This document shows, piece by piece, positions 49,981 to 61,505 of a stretch of 64,000 bases of DNA. Position 1 is the first letter of the stretch, and each line of letters begins with the position of its first letter. Both the position numbers and the translations under genes were made by a program. Below the pieces are notes generated by a model. The model saw only the letters and a program-made list of their open reading frames with translations, did no database searches and had not been told where the DNA came from. Origin of the DNA: Globodera rostochiensis (taxonomy: Eukaryota; Nematoda; Chromadorea; Rhabditida; Heteroderidae); the NCBI GenBank assembly GCA_018350325.1, contig JAEVLN010000056.1, positions 62,001-126,000 on the forward strand. The letters run 5' to 3'.

Positions 49981-50293
49981 AAATAGATATTAAAAGTTTT
50001 ATATCAAGTTCGACAAACAAGAAATCAACTTACTTACATTTTGAATTTGAGAAAAGTAATAATAAATTTAAAAACTAGAAATAACAAAATGCCAATTGGT
50101 TTTGGATAAAAACATAAAAATGGTCGAAATGGCTAAAAACTGTTTGGCGGGTAATGAATATAAATAAATCTTAGACAATGTTCTAGCGGAATCAACAATA
50201 AATTCGACATAATTCGAATAAAAAATAAATAATCAAAAAACTTATTAAAGGCAAAAAATTTAATTTGTTTCAAATAAAAAATTGTGAATACAG

Positions 50294-50379
50294 ACAATCG
50301 TCGCATGGCGCAGTTTCTCCTGGACAACGCACTTGGCATGTTTAGACGGCCACAAAAATACTTTATCATGCCAAAATAG
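50294..50379 (+). CDS. exon-like island, possibly terminal
   Basis: AAATTGTGAATACAG precedes NRRMAQFLLDNALG then MFRRPQKYFIMPK and TAG. A second frame stays open to a GTTAAA at about 50,400. Confidence 0.35.
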
Positions 50380-50696
50380 AGCCAACAGAGACCATATTGT
50401 TAAAGTTGAACATTGTTAGTATGCTATGAATAATCATAAAATGTATTCACTTAGTAAACTAAGGAAATATTGAACAAAACAAAATTTATATTTAATTATA
50501 CGTGAAACTTATTCATCACTTGCACAGTGACAGACGCTAAATTTGCACCCAAATAAAAAGAATTCAAAAGTAAACTTTTTTCCATTTAAAAATAAAATAC
50601 TAATTAAATCAAATGCACAAATAGAAATTAAACAAACATTTGGAAAAAAGAAACGAAGTATAATATCGTGAAGAATTGGTTTAATGCTGCATTTAC

Positions 50697-50746
50697 GACA
50701 ACATTGTCATTCCCATCCGAGCGGATGACGCCCAATGCGACTGGAT
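50697..50746 (-). CDS. exon-like island PVALGVIRSDGNDNVV
   Basis: Reading minus, ACCCATTGAATTTAG and GTAAAT bound a G+C-rich 50 bp open in two frames. The G+C-rich patch extends 5' of the acceptor (to about 50,790) without clear signals. Confidence 0.4.
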
Positions 50747-50799
50747 CTAAATTCAATGGGTCACACGATTGATCCGGGCCCGTGTAGATAACTTAAAAA

Positions 50800-52447
50800 T
50801 TAATTAATCGGAATTATTGTTGCCCCTGTTATCCATGCATGCTCCTTACATTATAACTACAAACTCCCAAGGTATAAAAATAAACAGTGTCGGCCCGTGG
50901 AAAGATGTTAGTTAATATTAAAAACATATTTAAATTTTGAATTAATTAGTCTAAATATTGTTTAATAAATTATTTTAATTTCAAACAAAAATGAAAAAGT
51001 TAAAGCAATAAAAAAGGTTTAATTCATTATAAATTATCAAAAATAAAGTATACAAGCACAAACATCTTAAAAATAGTCGCTTAGTCTAAAATTTAAAAAT
51101 AAATAAAAATAACTTCTGCTATTTATTTGCGAATTTAAATAACAGAATAAATAATTCTCCGTACAAATTAAAAGCATAAAAAACAATAACAAAAAAATCA
51201 ATTACACTTTTATTTAAAATTAAAACTGCCGCATAACCCTTAATTAAATTTTAAATTTTTTCTTTATGTGTTTGTTGTTATGTTGAAATTATTTTATCAA
51301 AATTTTAAATTCTTCATGAAATCAATTGATAAAACAACAAAGTCGATTGTAATTTTAATTTTCAAAACTTCATCCCTCAACATCCTACATTACAATTTCA
51401 CTCATAATATTGAACTAATTAAAATATAGAAAAAATCCATTAAAATTCATATTACAAAAATATTATTAAAAACCTTAAGCAAAAAGATTTAAAATACTTG
51501 GTTAAAAGGAATGGACAACAAAATCATAAGAAAGTGCGTGCCATGCATATAATGGTTCGTCAATGACAAAAATTAGTCTGCAATATTAAACATTTTTAGT
51601 TACTATTATTATATTACATTGTTTAAATTAATTTTTCTTATGTTAGTTTTTTCAATTTGTATTTTAATAAAATCGATAGTCTATTAATTTGATTTTTTAA
51701 TGCTTATATATTAAAAAATAATTTATTCAGTGGCTTATTGTTTTTATTTTACGATAAAAAATTCAAATTTATTTTATACACATTTTTTCATTTTTTTATC
51801 GAGTTGTAATGAAAATTATTAAGCTTTTTATTGCTGGAATATTTAACTATAATTTTGTTTTAAAGCAAATAATTTAGAACTGTCATTTTTATTCACAGTT
51901 GATTTATGTCTCGGACCCGAAATAGTGTACATTAATTTTTTACGTTTTGGCTTGTTTGTTAATATAGTTCATTGCGTTAAAAAACTAAAATAGATTTCAG
52001 CCCTTCGTTACGTTTATTTTAAAAAGTTCAACTGGATATTGAGTCTTTCAAAATTACCGTATTTTCATTTTTTTGTAATTTTTTAACTACAAATTTACTT
52101 CATTAAAATAAAGAACATTTTTCTTTGCAATGTTTTGACTAAGTCTTAGCTTATATCCTTCGCAAAGTATTAAACGCGTTATTTTGAATATAAGATACAA
52201 AACACGCGGGTAAAAATATTTCATCATTATAATGAATCCAAATATTCAAAAAATCATATTTAAAAGGATTATTAAATTTTAATTCAAAAATTACAAAAAA
52301 TTATTCAATTATTCAAAAAAACTATTTAGTTTAATAAATGTAACGCTATTTGTAAAAGAATATAAATATAATTTAATTCATTAACAGAATGTAATAAAAT
52401 ACCAAAAAACAGCCAACATCGTAAAAAAAAATAAATCGTTTTACAAC
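50800..52447. other. A+T-rich, nothing convincing
   Basis: A small patch at 50,886-50,905 (CGGCCCGTGGAAAGA before GTTAGT) is the only hint. Confidence 0.4.
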
Positions 52448-52491
52448 CATTCAGTTTCCCAATCTTTTTCGCTTGCTTGCGCACCAAACCC
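52448..52491 (-). CDS. exon-like island GFGAQASEKDWETE
   Basis: Reading minus, AATTTTTACCGGCGCAG precedes 14 codons plus two bases, then GTTGTA. Phase fits the island at 52,573, upstream on minus. Confidence 0.38.
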
Positions 52492-52572
52492 CTGCGCCGG
52501 TAAAAATTGTTTTTTGTTTGAAAGCCTTTTTTGCTATTAAAAATTCGCATAAATGGATGAACTATTAACTAC

Positions 52573-52744
52573 TTCGCTGTTGACATCGCTCCTTTGCGAA
52601 TTCCCCGACCACCGGGCATCCGAATTCCAAAGCCGAACGAACAATTGGTCGGGTCCGTTGCCTACGACCCCTTCTTTGAACCGGACTCGGAAGCGGGATC
52701 GTCCAACGCCATGCCAGTGCATGTGCAAGAGCAGCCACCCGTGG
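52573..52744 (-). CDS. 172-bp G+C island, strand ambiguous
   Basis: Reading minus, GCATTTCTGGCTGTTCAG precedes 57 open codons (HGWLLLHMHWHGVGRS to SQRSDVNSE) and GTAGTT, in phase with 52,448. On plus, an ATG at 52,553 opens MDELLTTSLLTSLLCEF, and another frame reads PKPNEQLVGSVAYDPFFEPD, which has more ordinary residue use but no acceptor nearby. Coding is likely; the strand is not settled. Confidence 0.42.
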
Positions 52745-52774
52745 CTGAACAGCCAGAAATGCTAGTTTTGAAAA

Positions 52775-53030
52775 TAATGATTACCAAATACCCAAATTAA
52801 TTTAGAGAAAATCGAAACTTGTTGAAAAACTTTCAATAAAAAAAAATAAATAATAAAGAGTATTCGTATGAGAAAAATTACCAATAATCCAATAAAAACA
52901 TCCAAAATGGGCGTAATCTTTGACATGTAATTTTAAAAAAGCTTGAAATTAGAGAATGTTAAATTTGTTAAAACTTAGACATTAAAAAACGTTTAAACTT
53001 TGCTAAAAACACCTAATCTTATTCTAATAA
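52775..53030 (+). repeat. dispersed repeat, copy 2
   Basis: Mate of 1,545-1,790; divergent but colinear. Confidence 0.75.
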
Positions 53031-53631
53031 TAGTTTTTTTTTTCTTAAAGACTGATGCGTTATAACCAATCCAGGAGTTGCTTGAGCCTTAAATATTATA
53101 CTCAACCAATTGGTCCTGCCGTGCCATTTTTTTTTATCCGTTAAATTAAAAGTTATGGTCTAAAAACACCAGACAAAACGTTTATTAAAAAAGGACTAAA
53201 ATTTGAAATGTATCCATAAAAAGTAAAACCAAATAATTGTATAATAATATAATTTTAGGAAAAGGCAGAAAATTACAATTACCATTGTGATTTATTTAAT
53301 AAAGATTGAAATGTGACAGTTCAAATACACACTTATAATTTATAATATCTTCGTTTCAAAAATAAAAAAGATAAATCAGTACAAAAATAATATTACAATA
53401 ACTAAAATGTTGATCCCAATCAATCAGCTGTCTTATGTGTAACAATAAATAACATTGGATGACATTTTATGCCAAAAGAGTCAACTGTTTACAGACACTT
53501 AAAAGTGGCATTTGCTTTTAAATCCTTGAATTTAATTCAAGAATACGATTCAAAAATTTCACATTATTTTAATATGTTAGGCAATTAAATAAAAGAAGAA
53601 ATTTTGATTAAAAATGAAGATATTTTTTTAG

Positions 53632-53664
53632 TGGGCCGATGCGTTGGCACAATTTATTAATTGG
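53632..53664 (+). CDS. exon-like island WADALAQFINW
   Basis: A very strong acceptor (GATATTTTTTTAG) precedes 11 codons and GTTTTT, whole codons at both ends. Confidence 0.35.
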
Positions 53665-53669
53665 GTTTT

Positions 53670-54380
53670 TGGATATAAATGTCAACATAAATCCGCTTAA
53701 ATAATTACTAAGGTGTTTTTGCGGACTTGATACGATTGAAAGTTAATTACATTTATCCTGTTTAAATACAACAAGAATAACAGCAATATAATTAAAACTA
53801 ATAAAAAAATAATAATTTTATAATAAAATAAAATTAAACTGTGCAGCCAGCATTGAAAAATTAAAGTAAATTTCCGAAAACATTTAATAAATAAATAATG
53901 GCTCAACTAAGATAATCGACCAAAAAATGCAAGTGAAAAAAGGCATAAAAAATCTTTGAACTCATTAATAAATATTTCATAAGTAATTTTTCTCTTAATA
54001 AAAAATTGTAAAATTTCAAAGAAAAAATGCTAAAAAATTAACAAATAAAATGTTTACTCCATACCCTTTGAAACAATAAACAAAGAATTTTGACGTCAAA
54101 TTATTTTATAAAATAAGATGAATAATTTGGTATTAAAGTGTATGCCATTTTATATGTGTTAAATGATTTCGACCGATAACAAACATTATCTGTTCGTATA
54201 ATAAACTAGTAAGTACCCACTTTATTTAAAGTTTAAAAAAAATTAGTTTAGTAAATAAAGAGGAAAAATCAACTATTAAAAACCTTTTCAAAAAAAAAAA
54301 ACAAAGGCATCGTAAAAATAAAAATAAAATATTTAAGCGAAAGAAAAATTTATTTTAAGCCCTCATTTCTGACTTCTCAG
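53670..54380. other. A+T-rich, nothing recognised
   Basis: A-rich sequence without islands; a hydrophobic minus-strand frame at 53,697-53,906 is composition-driven. Confidence 0.4.
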
Positions 54381-54452
54381 GCCCAAATCACCTCCGCCGA
54401 GTGCAAAGTGTTAGCTGAAGCTTTTTACAATTGGCCCTTCAACACGACAATG
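54381..54452 (+). CDS. exon-like island, 72 bp, best supported
   Basis: ATTTCTGACTTCTCAG is close to an ideal branch point plus acceptor. The 24 codons read AQITSAECKVLAEAF then YNWPFNTTM, ending at GTTTAT, whole codons at both ends. G+C content is well above the flanks. No family is recognised. Confidence 0.5.
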
Positions 54453-54942
54453 GTTTATTTTCGAAAATAAACATTATACTTTATTGATAAATAAACTAAA
54501 ATGAAAATATTAAATAATTCAAATATAAAGACTTATAAATTTAAAAAAACATGTTAAATTAAATAAAATGATAAAACATTATGCGCAATAAAGTGTGTTG
54601 TGTATTAATAATAATATTATTAAAACCTAATTACAAAATATCTAAAATCCAATTATTAAGAGAAAAAATAATTATTTTACATATTATTAAATAAATTTTG
54701 CTCTATTTTAATAATATCGGTTTTTTCGAATAAAACATTTTTACAACAATCATTTGAAAAAGATGAGTTTTGATATTATAGATGATATAATTTTCTTAAT
54801 TTTTTTTTAGTTTTCAATTAATCTGTTTTGTTTGTATTTTATGTATTTTTTGTAAAGCTTTTAGTAGTTGATAGGGTTTTAAAAAAATAGTTTTATATAA
54901 ATTGGTAAAGGGGAATCAAGCATTACCAACAAAACTCTGTAC

Positions 54943-54988
54943 GTTGAAGTATTTATAATAATTCCTCGTTCTCGCGATGGTTATTCGC
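54943..54988 (-). CDS. exon-like island, minus
   Basis: Reading minus, GTTATTTTTTGATTAG precedes RITIARTRNYYKYFN and GTACAG. It lies between plus-strand islands. Confidence 0.32.
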
Positions 54989-55078
54989 CTAATCAAAAAA
55001 TAACTCAAAAACTAAAACATTGAATTGAACAAAATATATTAAAATTTACAAGTTGCGCCCAAACAAAGCCCACATCAG

Positions 55079-55133
55079 CGACCAGCAACAAATTTTGTCT
55101 GATCACCAGATAAGCACGTCGGCATTAAATTAG
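55079..55133 (+). CDS. terminal exon-like island
   Basis: AAAGCCCACATCAG precedes DQQQILSDHQISTSALN and TAG. Confidence 0.35.
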
Positions 55134-55180
55134 ATCATTATAACAATTTACTAAACTTTGAAATAATTGATAATAAAAAC

Positions 55181-55273
55181 TAAATCTTCGCATAATTTTT
55201 TATCGTAAGTGTAAAATAAAAAATATGAGTCAGTGAACGGTTTATGGCACCGAAAACAATCATCTTTAGGAAG
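55181..55273 (-). CDS. exon-like island with CxxC, minus
   Basis: Reading minus, ACCTTTTCCAACTCCTTGAG precedes 31 open codons beginning LPKDDCFRCHKPFTDS and ending KKLCEDL, then GTTTTT. It is part of a 122-codon open frame (55,151-55,519) whose 5' half looks like low-complexity intron. The CxxC might be metal-binding, but no partner pair is seen. Confidence 0.38.
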
Positions 55274-55813
55274 CTCAAGGAGTTGGAAAAGGTCATGGAT
55301 TTGTTTATTTTGCCATTGTTGAATTGAATGTAAACCAATATTATTAAAATGCTTTAAGGATATAAACATTTTAACATTGAATTTGAACGTAATAATATAA
55401 ACGAATAAAAAGAAAATATGAATTTCATAAACATAGAAAAAAATAATATAAATAAATACAAATGCAGAAAATAATAAACAGTAAAAGCAAAAATCAGAAT
55501 TTGTTAACAAAGCTAACACTCGATCAAAAAAAGAACCTTGGTGATCATATTGTTTATCTAAAAAAATATAAAATTTTTACACAAAACATGCATTATGGTA
55601 ATTTCTCAATGTAAATAAATAAAAAAATAACAAACAGAAGATTGAATTTAAAAAAGCAAATTAATGCGTAAGATAAGAGAAATTAAAAACAGATTTTTTT
55701 ATAAAAATTGATTACGCATATTTCCTAAAATTTTATTATATTACAAAAAACCTAATAGAAAAAATTGCAAAATATAGCCCAAAATATGATATATTAATAT
55801 GGACGACTAAAAG

Positions 55814-55853
55814 CCGCTCTACCTTTCCTACATAAATTTCGCCGGAGGAAAGA
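55814..55853 (+). CDS. exon-like island PLYLSYINFAGGK
   Basis: Between GACTAAAAG and GTTGAT; the acceptor is weak. Confidence 0.27.
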
Positions 55854-55943
55854 GTTGATCGGCAACCAAAAGGAATAAGTGCAATTTTGTAAATAAAAGT
55901 GGATTAAAATCACTAATTCTGGTTTCTGTTGGAATGTTTGGAG

Positions 55944-55993
55944 CGTTCGGCATTATCTGGTGTGCTTCACATATTCCGTCTTTGTTGCAAAAA
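55944..55993 (+). CDS. exon-like island, all frames open
   Basis: TTCTGTTGGAATGTTTGGAG precedes 50 bp open in three frames (for example FGIIWCASHIPSLLQK), then GTTTAA. Confidence 0.3.
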
Positions 55994-56302
55994 GTTTAAG
56001 AATGCCCAGCATAATCAAAAATTGATTACATACGCTTGCTTATTTAATATGATTGAATTTTTAAAATAGTTATTACTTAATACAAAGTTATAAATGATAA
56101 ATGTGTATCTAAAAATAATAAGAGTAAATTGATACTTGAATATTTTTATGGCAAAAAGCTAAAACCAACGACAATTACTACAAAAATAAAGTTAAGAAAA
56201 AATCCATTAAAACATATTAATTAAAAATAAGAATTATATATATAATAATTGAGCTTAATTTGAAAATCAAAAATATACTAGGCCAAAGCATCTCTCTTGC
56301 AG

Positions 56303-56523
56303 AGATTACGATGAGAGACACGCATCCGTTTGAAACCTTATATAAATATTGTAAAACGAGTTATCCTAGCTTAGTGCACGCGAGTTCCCTCATCAGCCTA
56401 GAAACTATCGCATATAAATTCCTTTTTGAATATAAAAAAATAATCTTGAACGATTTGCTTAAAAAAAGATTAAAGAAAATATGTGGATGTGTTTGTCCAA
56501 GCAACACGCTACTAATTAGAAAG
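56303..56523 (+). CDS. longest exon-like island, 221 bp
   Basis: AAGCATCTCTCTTGCAG is a strong acceptor. The 73 codons that follow begin ITMRDTHPFETLYKYCKT and end CGCVCPSNTLLIRK at a GTACTT donor. The reading is basic, with a CxCxC cluster near its end. The frame stays open on both sides (56,260-56,580), so boundaries are inferred. No family is recognised. Confidence 0.47.
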
Positions 56524-56589
56524 GTACTTGATTTTAATTTTACAAAAACAAAACACCTTAATAATCAAAGAAATTATTAAATTAAATTT

Positions 56590-57442
56590 TATTAGCTTTT
56601 ACTTTGCTTTGCCATTATTTTAAAAATAATAATTAAGAAAAGTAATTTAAAATATGGATATTTTCAAATATCATTAACTACCTCGTATTCAAGAATGGTG
56701 GTGCCTTTCATTATAATAACATTTAGTTTCACCGCTTAATGCTATCATCTAGATGGATATAATAAATTAAATTATTTATTATTATCGAAGAGGTATTTAC
56801 ATTATCTGCGACAAAAGTTAAAAATTCATCTATGCAAATCTACGAGAAATTATGACATATTATTTTAATTATTAAACGATAACCTAAGTTCTGATGTTTT
56901 AAATCAAAAATATATTTTAAATATTTAAAACCACAAATAATTTGTAAATAAGAGCAACGTTTAATAAAATACAATTTAATATATATTTATTGCTTGCATC
57001 TAAAATGTAATTATAATAAAATAATAATATAAATAAATAAAATTAACAAGATTGTAAGTAAAAGAAATACTAATAAAATAATTTTTAAAAAACCAATGAT
57101 ATATTTACTTACACAAATGATTTAACTAAAAAACATTCAAAATATGTTAATTTATAATTTTTTAGGCAAATTAATTTACGCAATAAATTATAAATAAATT
57201 TGTTGCATTTAAAATCATCATGTTGATTATGGTTTACCAGATTTTGCATAATTTTTCTATAATTATCGAATAAACTAACAATCATTTTAATAATAATAAA
57301 AAAGTAATACTTTAAAAATTTGTTAACAATTTACATATAACGGCACAATACCTATACATACATGATGGCATCCTGCTCAAGGAAAAAGTGAATTTAATAA
57401 ATAATTTCAAATAAATAATTTGGAAGTACTTTAATTTATCAG
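56590..57442. other. A+T-rich, nothing convincing
   Basis: No island with good borders seen. Confidence 0.4.
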
Positions 57443-57499
57443 CGCGGCAGGCAAGGATGTGACATTCTTTTCAGAGAATTTAAATCACTTTGTTTTAAA
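57443..57499 (+). CDS. exon-like island, 57 bp
   Basis: TACTTTAATTTATCAG precedes RGRQGCDILFREFKSLCFK (or AAGKDVTFFSENLNHFVL in another frame) and GTATTT. Confidence 0.35.
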
Positions 57500-57628
57500 G
57501 TATTTTTAATAGCGAAAACCCAAAAATAATAATCATTAGAATACCATACAATTACTTAATATATAAATAACCTAAAGCAACAAAGATTCAATAAACAGAT
57601 CAAAATTAAAATTCCTTTTTGAAATCAG

Positions 57629-57771
57629 CATTCCACAATTTGTTGGATTTTGCAACGTGGCTCAAAAGACTGGATAGATCGGAGCTATATAATTTTAATT
57701 TAATAAAGCTATTTTCAATCTGCAGTTTTTTCAAAACTAAACGTCATCCGCAAAAGTTGATAAAAATATAA
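57629..57771 (+). CDS. exon-like island, long open frame to stop
   Basis: ATTCCTTTTTGAAATCAG precedes FHNLLDFATWLKRLDRSEL and a basic tail ending KTKRHPQKLIKI, TAA at 57,769-57,771. Earlier GT sites could end it. Confidence 0.42.
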
Positions 57772-57787
57772 TATAATAATAATAAAG

Positions 57788-57827
57788 CCGACCACTCGAG
57801 GAGGCAGAGGAGGAACTCAGAAAAAAG
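57788..57827 (+). CDS. exon-like island with RGG-type motif
   Basis: Reads PTTRGGRGGTQKK plus one base before GTTAAT. RGG repeats are common in RNA-binding tails. The acceptor (AATAAAG) is weak. Phase fits the next island across a 46-bp gap. Confidence 0.33.
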
Positions 57828-57873
57828 GTTAATTTTCAGCATTGATCTTCAAACCGTACGATCAATGTTGCAG

Positions 57874-57920
57874 AGATGCTGAAAACCCTAATCAAAGCAA
57901 AGTCATGCTGGATAAAATAA
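57874..57920 (+). CDS. terminal exon-like island
   Basis: GATCAATGTTGCAG precedes MLKTLIKAKSCWIK and TAA, after completing a glutamate codon with the 57,788 island. Confidence 0.33.
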
Positions 57921-57975
57921 AAACGACTTGCTCGTGAAAATTTTTAAAAATCTTGACAACAACATTGTAAAACAG

Positions 57976-57999
57976 CTGGCACTGAACATTCCATTGGTC
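57976..57999 (+). CDS. 24-bp exon-like island LALNIPLV
   Basis: TTGTAAAACAG and GTGAAT flank eight codons. Confidence 0.22.
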
Positions 58000-58099
58000 G
58001 TGAATAAATAATAATTTAAATAACAATGTGTCTAAACATTCGCACGTTGACCTATTTCTTACCAAGGACGTTCAGACCTTTAATACTAAACCCAAATAA

Positions 58100-58694
58100 A
58101 ACTGCAGCTTGCAATATTCTCTTTATTTATATAAATTATTTAATACGGTAAAATTACTCAAATAATAAATTTAAGACTAAAAAGTTTTATGACCAATTAA
58201 TGAATTCAATAAACGGAGATCCTCATTAATAAATTACCATTTATAATTATTTAATTTTACACAACTAAATATTCTTCTTGAAAATAATTTTGTTCTATTA
58301 AACAAATTGCCCAACCATGAATTGCTTTAATTGATAGCTCAGCTTTATCTACTGATGTATATTATGATTATAAAATTAGATATTTACATTAAAATATAAA
58401 ATAAAAATTTTGATTCTTTGAGTTGTTTAAGTTTGAAAGCTTAAAAAAATAACTGGTAAATAAAGTATAAAATACAATGCGGCTTTAGATTCTATTTAAA
58501 AAAGATAAATACAAAATTGAATAGAATTTATACTTGTCAATAAATAAAATTCTAATTTATTGAATTATTAATTTTTATTTACAAAAGGCTGCTATATAAG
58601 TGTTTCAAGATCAAATAATCAAGTGAAAATAATTAATATAAAACAAAAGATTATTCTTCGTTCATTACCATTATTGTAAATATTAAAATCAAAT
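58100..58694. other. A+T-rich, nothing recognised
   Basis: No island seen. Confidence 0.4.
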
Positions 58695-58737
58695 ATGGAC
58701 AATTCGCCAGGACAAAGGACGATCGATGACTATTCAT
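58695..58737 (+). CDS. possible first exon
   Basis: An ATG opens MDNSPGQRTIDDYS, then a good GTGAGA donor. G+C-richer than its flanks. No promoter is discernible. Confidence 0.36.
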
Positions 58738-58977
58738 GTGAGAAATGTTAAAGAAATATTTTTTTTGATAATATATTTATAAAATATAATATATAAGTGT
58801 GACGGACCGATAGGCGTCGAATAATTTCTTTGATATCAACAATTTTAAAGCATATTTTAATTAATTTTAAGTAGATTTTACTTGTTATTTTTTAATTTAA
58901 ATAACAATTATTAGGACGTACACACAACAAAATATAAGTAAAATCTGCTTGTTCTTATGTTATGTTATCGGTCTTAC

Positions 58978-59019
58978 ATAAGACAGATTGGAGACAGTAC
59001 GACTCCAAGACCAGATAGC
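58978..59019 (-). CDS. exon-like island AIWSWSRTVSNLSY
   Basis: Reading minus, GCGGGTGCGCAG and a consensus GTAAGA donor bound 14 codons. The acceptor lacks a T tract. Confidence 0.33.
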
Positions 59020-59138
59020 CTGCGCACCCGCTCATTATAATTTTAAAAAATGCGTATGAGTATGATGTGAAAATCAAATAACTATATTAAAAATTTGTAC
59101 AAATTGTAAAATGTAGAGCAATGTGTAAAATTTAAAAC

Positions 59139-59170
59139 GGCATTGAATTTATTCCGCGCGTTAAACTACC
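59139..59170 (-). CDS. exon-like island GSLTRGINSMP
   Basis: Reading minus, a pyrimidine-rich stretch ending AAAACCACAG precedes 10 codons, then GTTTTA. The upstream 59,171-59,332 is an imperfect short-word repeat rich in TTTGTGG/CCACAAA. Confidence 0.25.
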
Positions 59171-59520
59171 CTGTGGTTTTTGGAAAGGCCAATGAGGATT
59201 TTTTTTGAAATGCGGATTTGCGGATTTTTGTGTTCTTTTGAAATCCTTGTGGACTTTTTGTGGTTTTTGGGAAAATTGACAACAAAAAAGCTTTTTCCTC
59301 TTAACAAAAATTGTCAAATCTTCAAAAAACATTTTCCCGGCATTTTTGGGTTAAAATGAAGAAATGACAAATTTGCAGATTTTAGGTATCAAATGAGGAA
59401 TTCCCTGTTATATGATAAGAATGCCATTTTTTTGATTTATCTTATTTTATAATACAGCGTTTATTCATTTTAAAATTAAATTTGCGGTGTGTTGTCACGA
59501 CTTGCCTGTCTGCATTTCAG

Positions 59521-59560
59521 TTGGAGCTCAAATAATATTATATACAGACCACCAAATAAA
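59521..59560 (+). CDS. exon-like island WSSNNIIYRPPNK
   Basis: A near-ideal acceptor (GCCTGTCTGCATTTCAG) and GTAAAA donor bound one base plus 13 codons. The other two frames have stops. Confidence 0.4.
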
Positions 59561-59569
59561 GTAAAAATA

Positions 59570-60047
59570 TGTTCTTTAAATAGAAAATATATCATTCAAC
59601 AGGAATTTTAACACCAAAGCTCCGATTTTTTTTTGACTTTTTTATACTTAAATTTAATGCGCTGAATGTTTATCAACAAGTCTGTTTAAGTATTGATTTA
59701 AAAAAATCCAAAAAAGTTAAAATAAATCCATAAAGTTAAAAATAAAAAGGACTGAATCTTGTTAACATTCAAAAATCAAATTGTTATTTATTATTGTAAA
59801 TATTCATATAATGAAATCATTAAAATACGAAAATCAAAGTATATAATAAACAAAATAATAAAAAACATTTGTTTAAAAATCTATTTAATAAAAACAAAAT
59901 TATATAAATATTTCTTAAGACGCGATCGGACAAAAAATTTCACCATTTGATAACCATAATACTGAAATAATACTAACCCGGCAAGGAGTAAGAACCTTCA
60001 ATAATGTTTACCTATTTTTATAATTGATACATAAATTTAAAATTAAG
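59570..60047. other. A+T-rich, nothing convincing
   Basis: A lysine/isoleucine-rich frame at 59,759-59,950 looks composition-driven. Confidence 0.4.
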
Positions 60048-60086
60048 GATGCAGCTGAATGGGTCGATGGCTGGAGCAGTTATCAG
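60048..60086 (+). CDS. exon-like island DAAEWVDGWSSYQ
   Basis: Between TAAAATTAAG and GTTGAT, 13 whole codons, markedly G+C-rich. Weak acceptor. Confidence 0.35.
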
Positions 60087-60776
60087 GTTGATACTTGACC
60101 TTTTTAATTTATTCTAATTTGTATTGTTGAATTCATGAATTATTCTATTAGGTGTTCAAACGAATTTTATGAATAAAACAATGTTTTAGGTCTTCTTCAA
60201 TAAAAAATGATTCCATGTTTAAAAAATTTTGCCCAAATTATTAATTACCTAATTGGGTGCCGATAACAGGAAAACTAGGTTATAAATTATCAAACTCTAA
60301 ATAAATGAAAATAAAAAAAGGTGAAAATTTATCCGATTTAAAAAGACGTAACTTATTAATTAAAATGTTTAAAATTAAAGAATATTTTTAAACAATTATG
60401 TTAGCTACGCTCCATTTGTAGTCGTATTAAAATAAGGAAAAATAATAATTTACACTGTAAAAAATACAAAAAATATTGATTTTAATTTAATAAAATTAAA
60501 AATAATTATTCACAAATTTATAAAAAACGTTCTACATTAGGAATTTTATTGTTGGGTGCTTATCATATATTGCTACTCAAACAATTTAGTGAAAAATAGC
60601 TCTTTTAACCAATTCAAAAAGTTCTAATAACTTTAATTTTAATATTGAGATTTTGTCAAAATGTTGGATTTTATTGAATTAAATTCAAACCATAAATCTC
60701 GTATCCCACAATAATATCAAAAATTCTCCGCGCGAATTAAAAGATATATTAAGAAAATATAAAACACAATCTGCAG

Positions 60777-60846
60777 AGCTCCAAATGAGGCAATGAAGCG
60801 CCTCCGTATCATTGAATGCGACGAGGAAGTAGCAATGGAGCACTAA
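60777..60846 (+). CDS. exon-like island, G+C-rich, possible terminal
   Basis: ACACAATCTGCAG precedes APNEAMKRLRIIECDEEVA then MEH and TAA. A GTAGCA at 60,829 would make it internal. Acidic and basic residues alternate as in a helix. Confidence 0.43.
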
Positions 60847-60960
60847 AAAATATATATTGAAAAAGAGAATGAATTTAACTTAAATCTTCATTTTAAAAAA
60901 ATTGCTAATAATCAAGCCTTATTTAAAATTATTAAAACTAAAGCTTACTATGTTTGTTAG

Positions 60961-61045
60961 TCATCAAATAAATAATTGGATTGTGTCTAAGGACATTATT
61001 CACATGGTGGCGGAGAAAATCATTGACAATGCCCCACTAATTTAA
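60961..61045 (+). CDS. exon-like island, 85 bp, possible terminal
   Basis: CTATGTTTGTTAG precedes HQINNWIVSKDIIHMV then AEKIIDNAPLI and TAA. The other two frames are closed early. Confidence 0.43.
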
Positions 61046-61268
61046 CATCTTCAATGGAAAGTATTTAAAAGAATTATTAAAATAAATTTAAAAAAATAAA
61101 ATTTAAAAGTAATAATTTTTGATTTTATACATACTTTGTTAAAATCGGTATTTATTATTTATCGATAAATAAACGCGTCTCATAAATCGTTTTTTATCAA
61201 AATTTGTTTTAAATGACTTTAATATACCAAAACAATATTATTTAAATTTTCATATTTAAAGAATTTGT

Positions 61269-61306
61269 ATGAGCTTAAAAGTTTGCTTTTATATCCTGGA
61301 GTACAA
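61269..61306 (+). CDS. possible first exon, consensus donor
   Basis: An ATG opens MSLKVCFYILEY and meets GTAAGT, the best donor in the window. Alternatively, AGCTTAAAAG is an acceptor. Confidence 0.35.
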
Positions 61307-61505
61307 GTAAGTATGAAGCCAGAACTTTGAGAAGTTAAAGTCTTTAGCGAATCATTTTAATAAAAAATAAATGAAATTACCGAAATTGTTTTCCTAAATT
61401 ATAAAAGCACAATTAAGCTATTAGCAATAAATCTATGATGTAAATTAATGAATCGAAATGATCATAACTTTAATAGTAATGGAATGGATTAAAAGTTGTT
61501 GCAAG

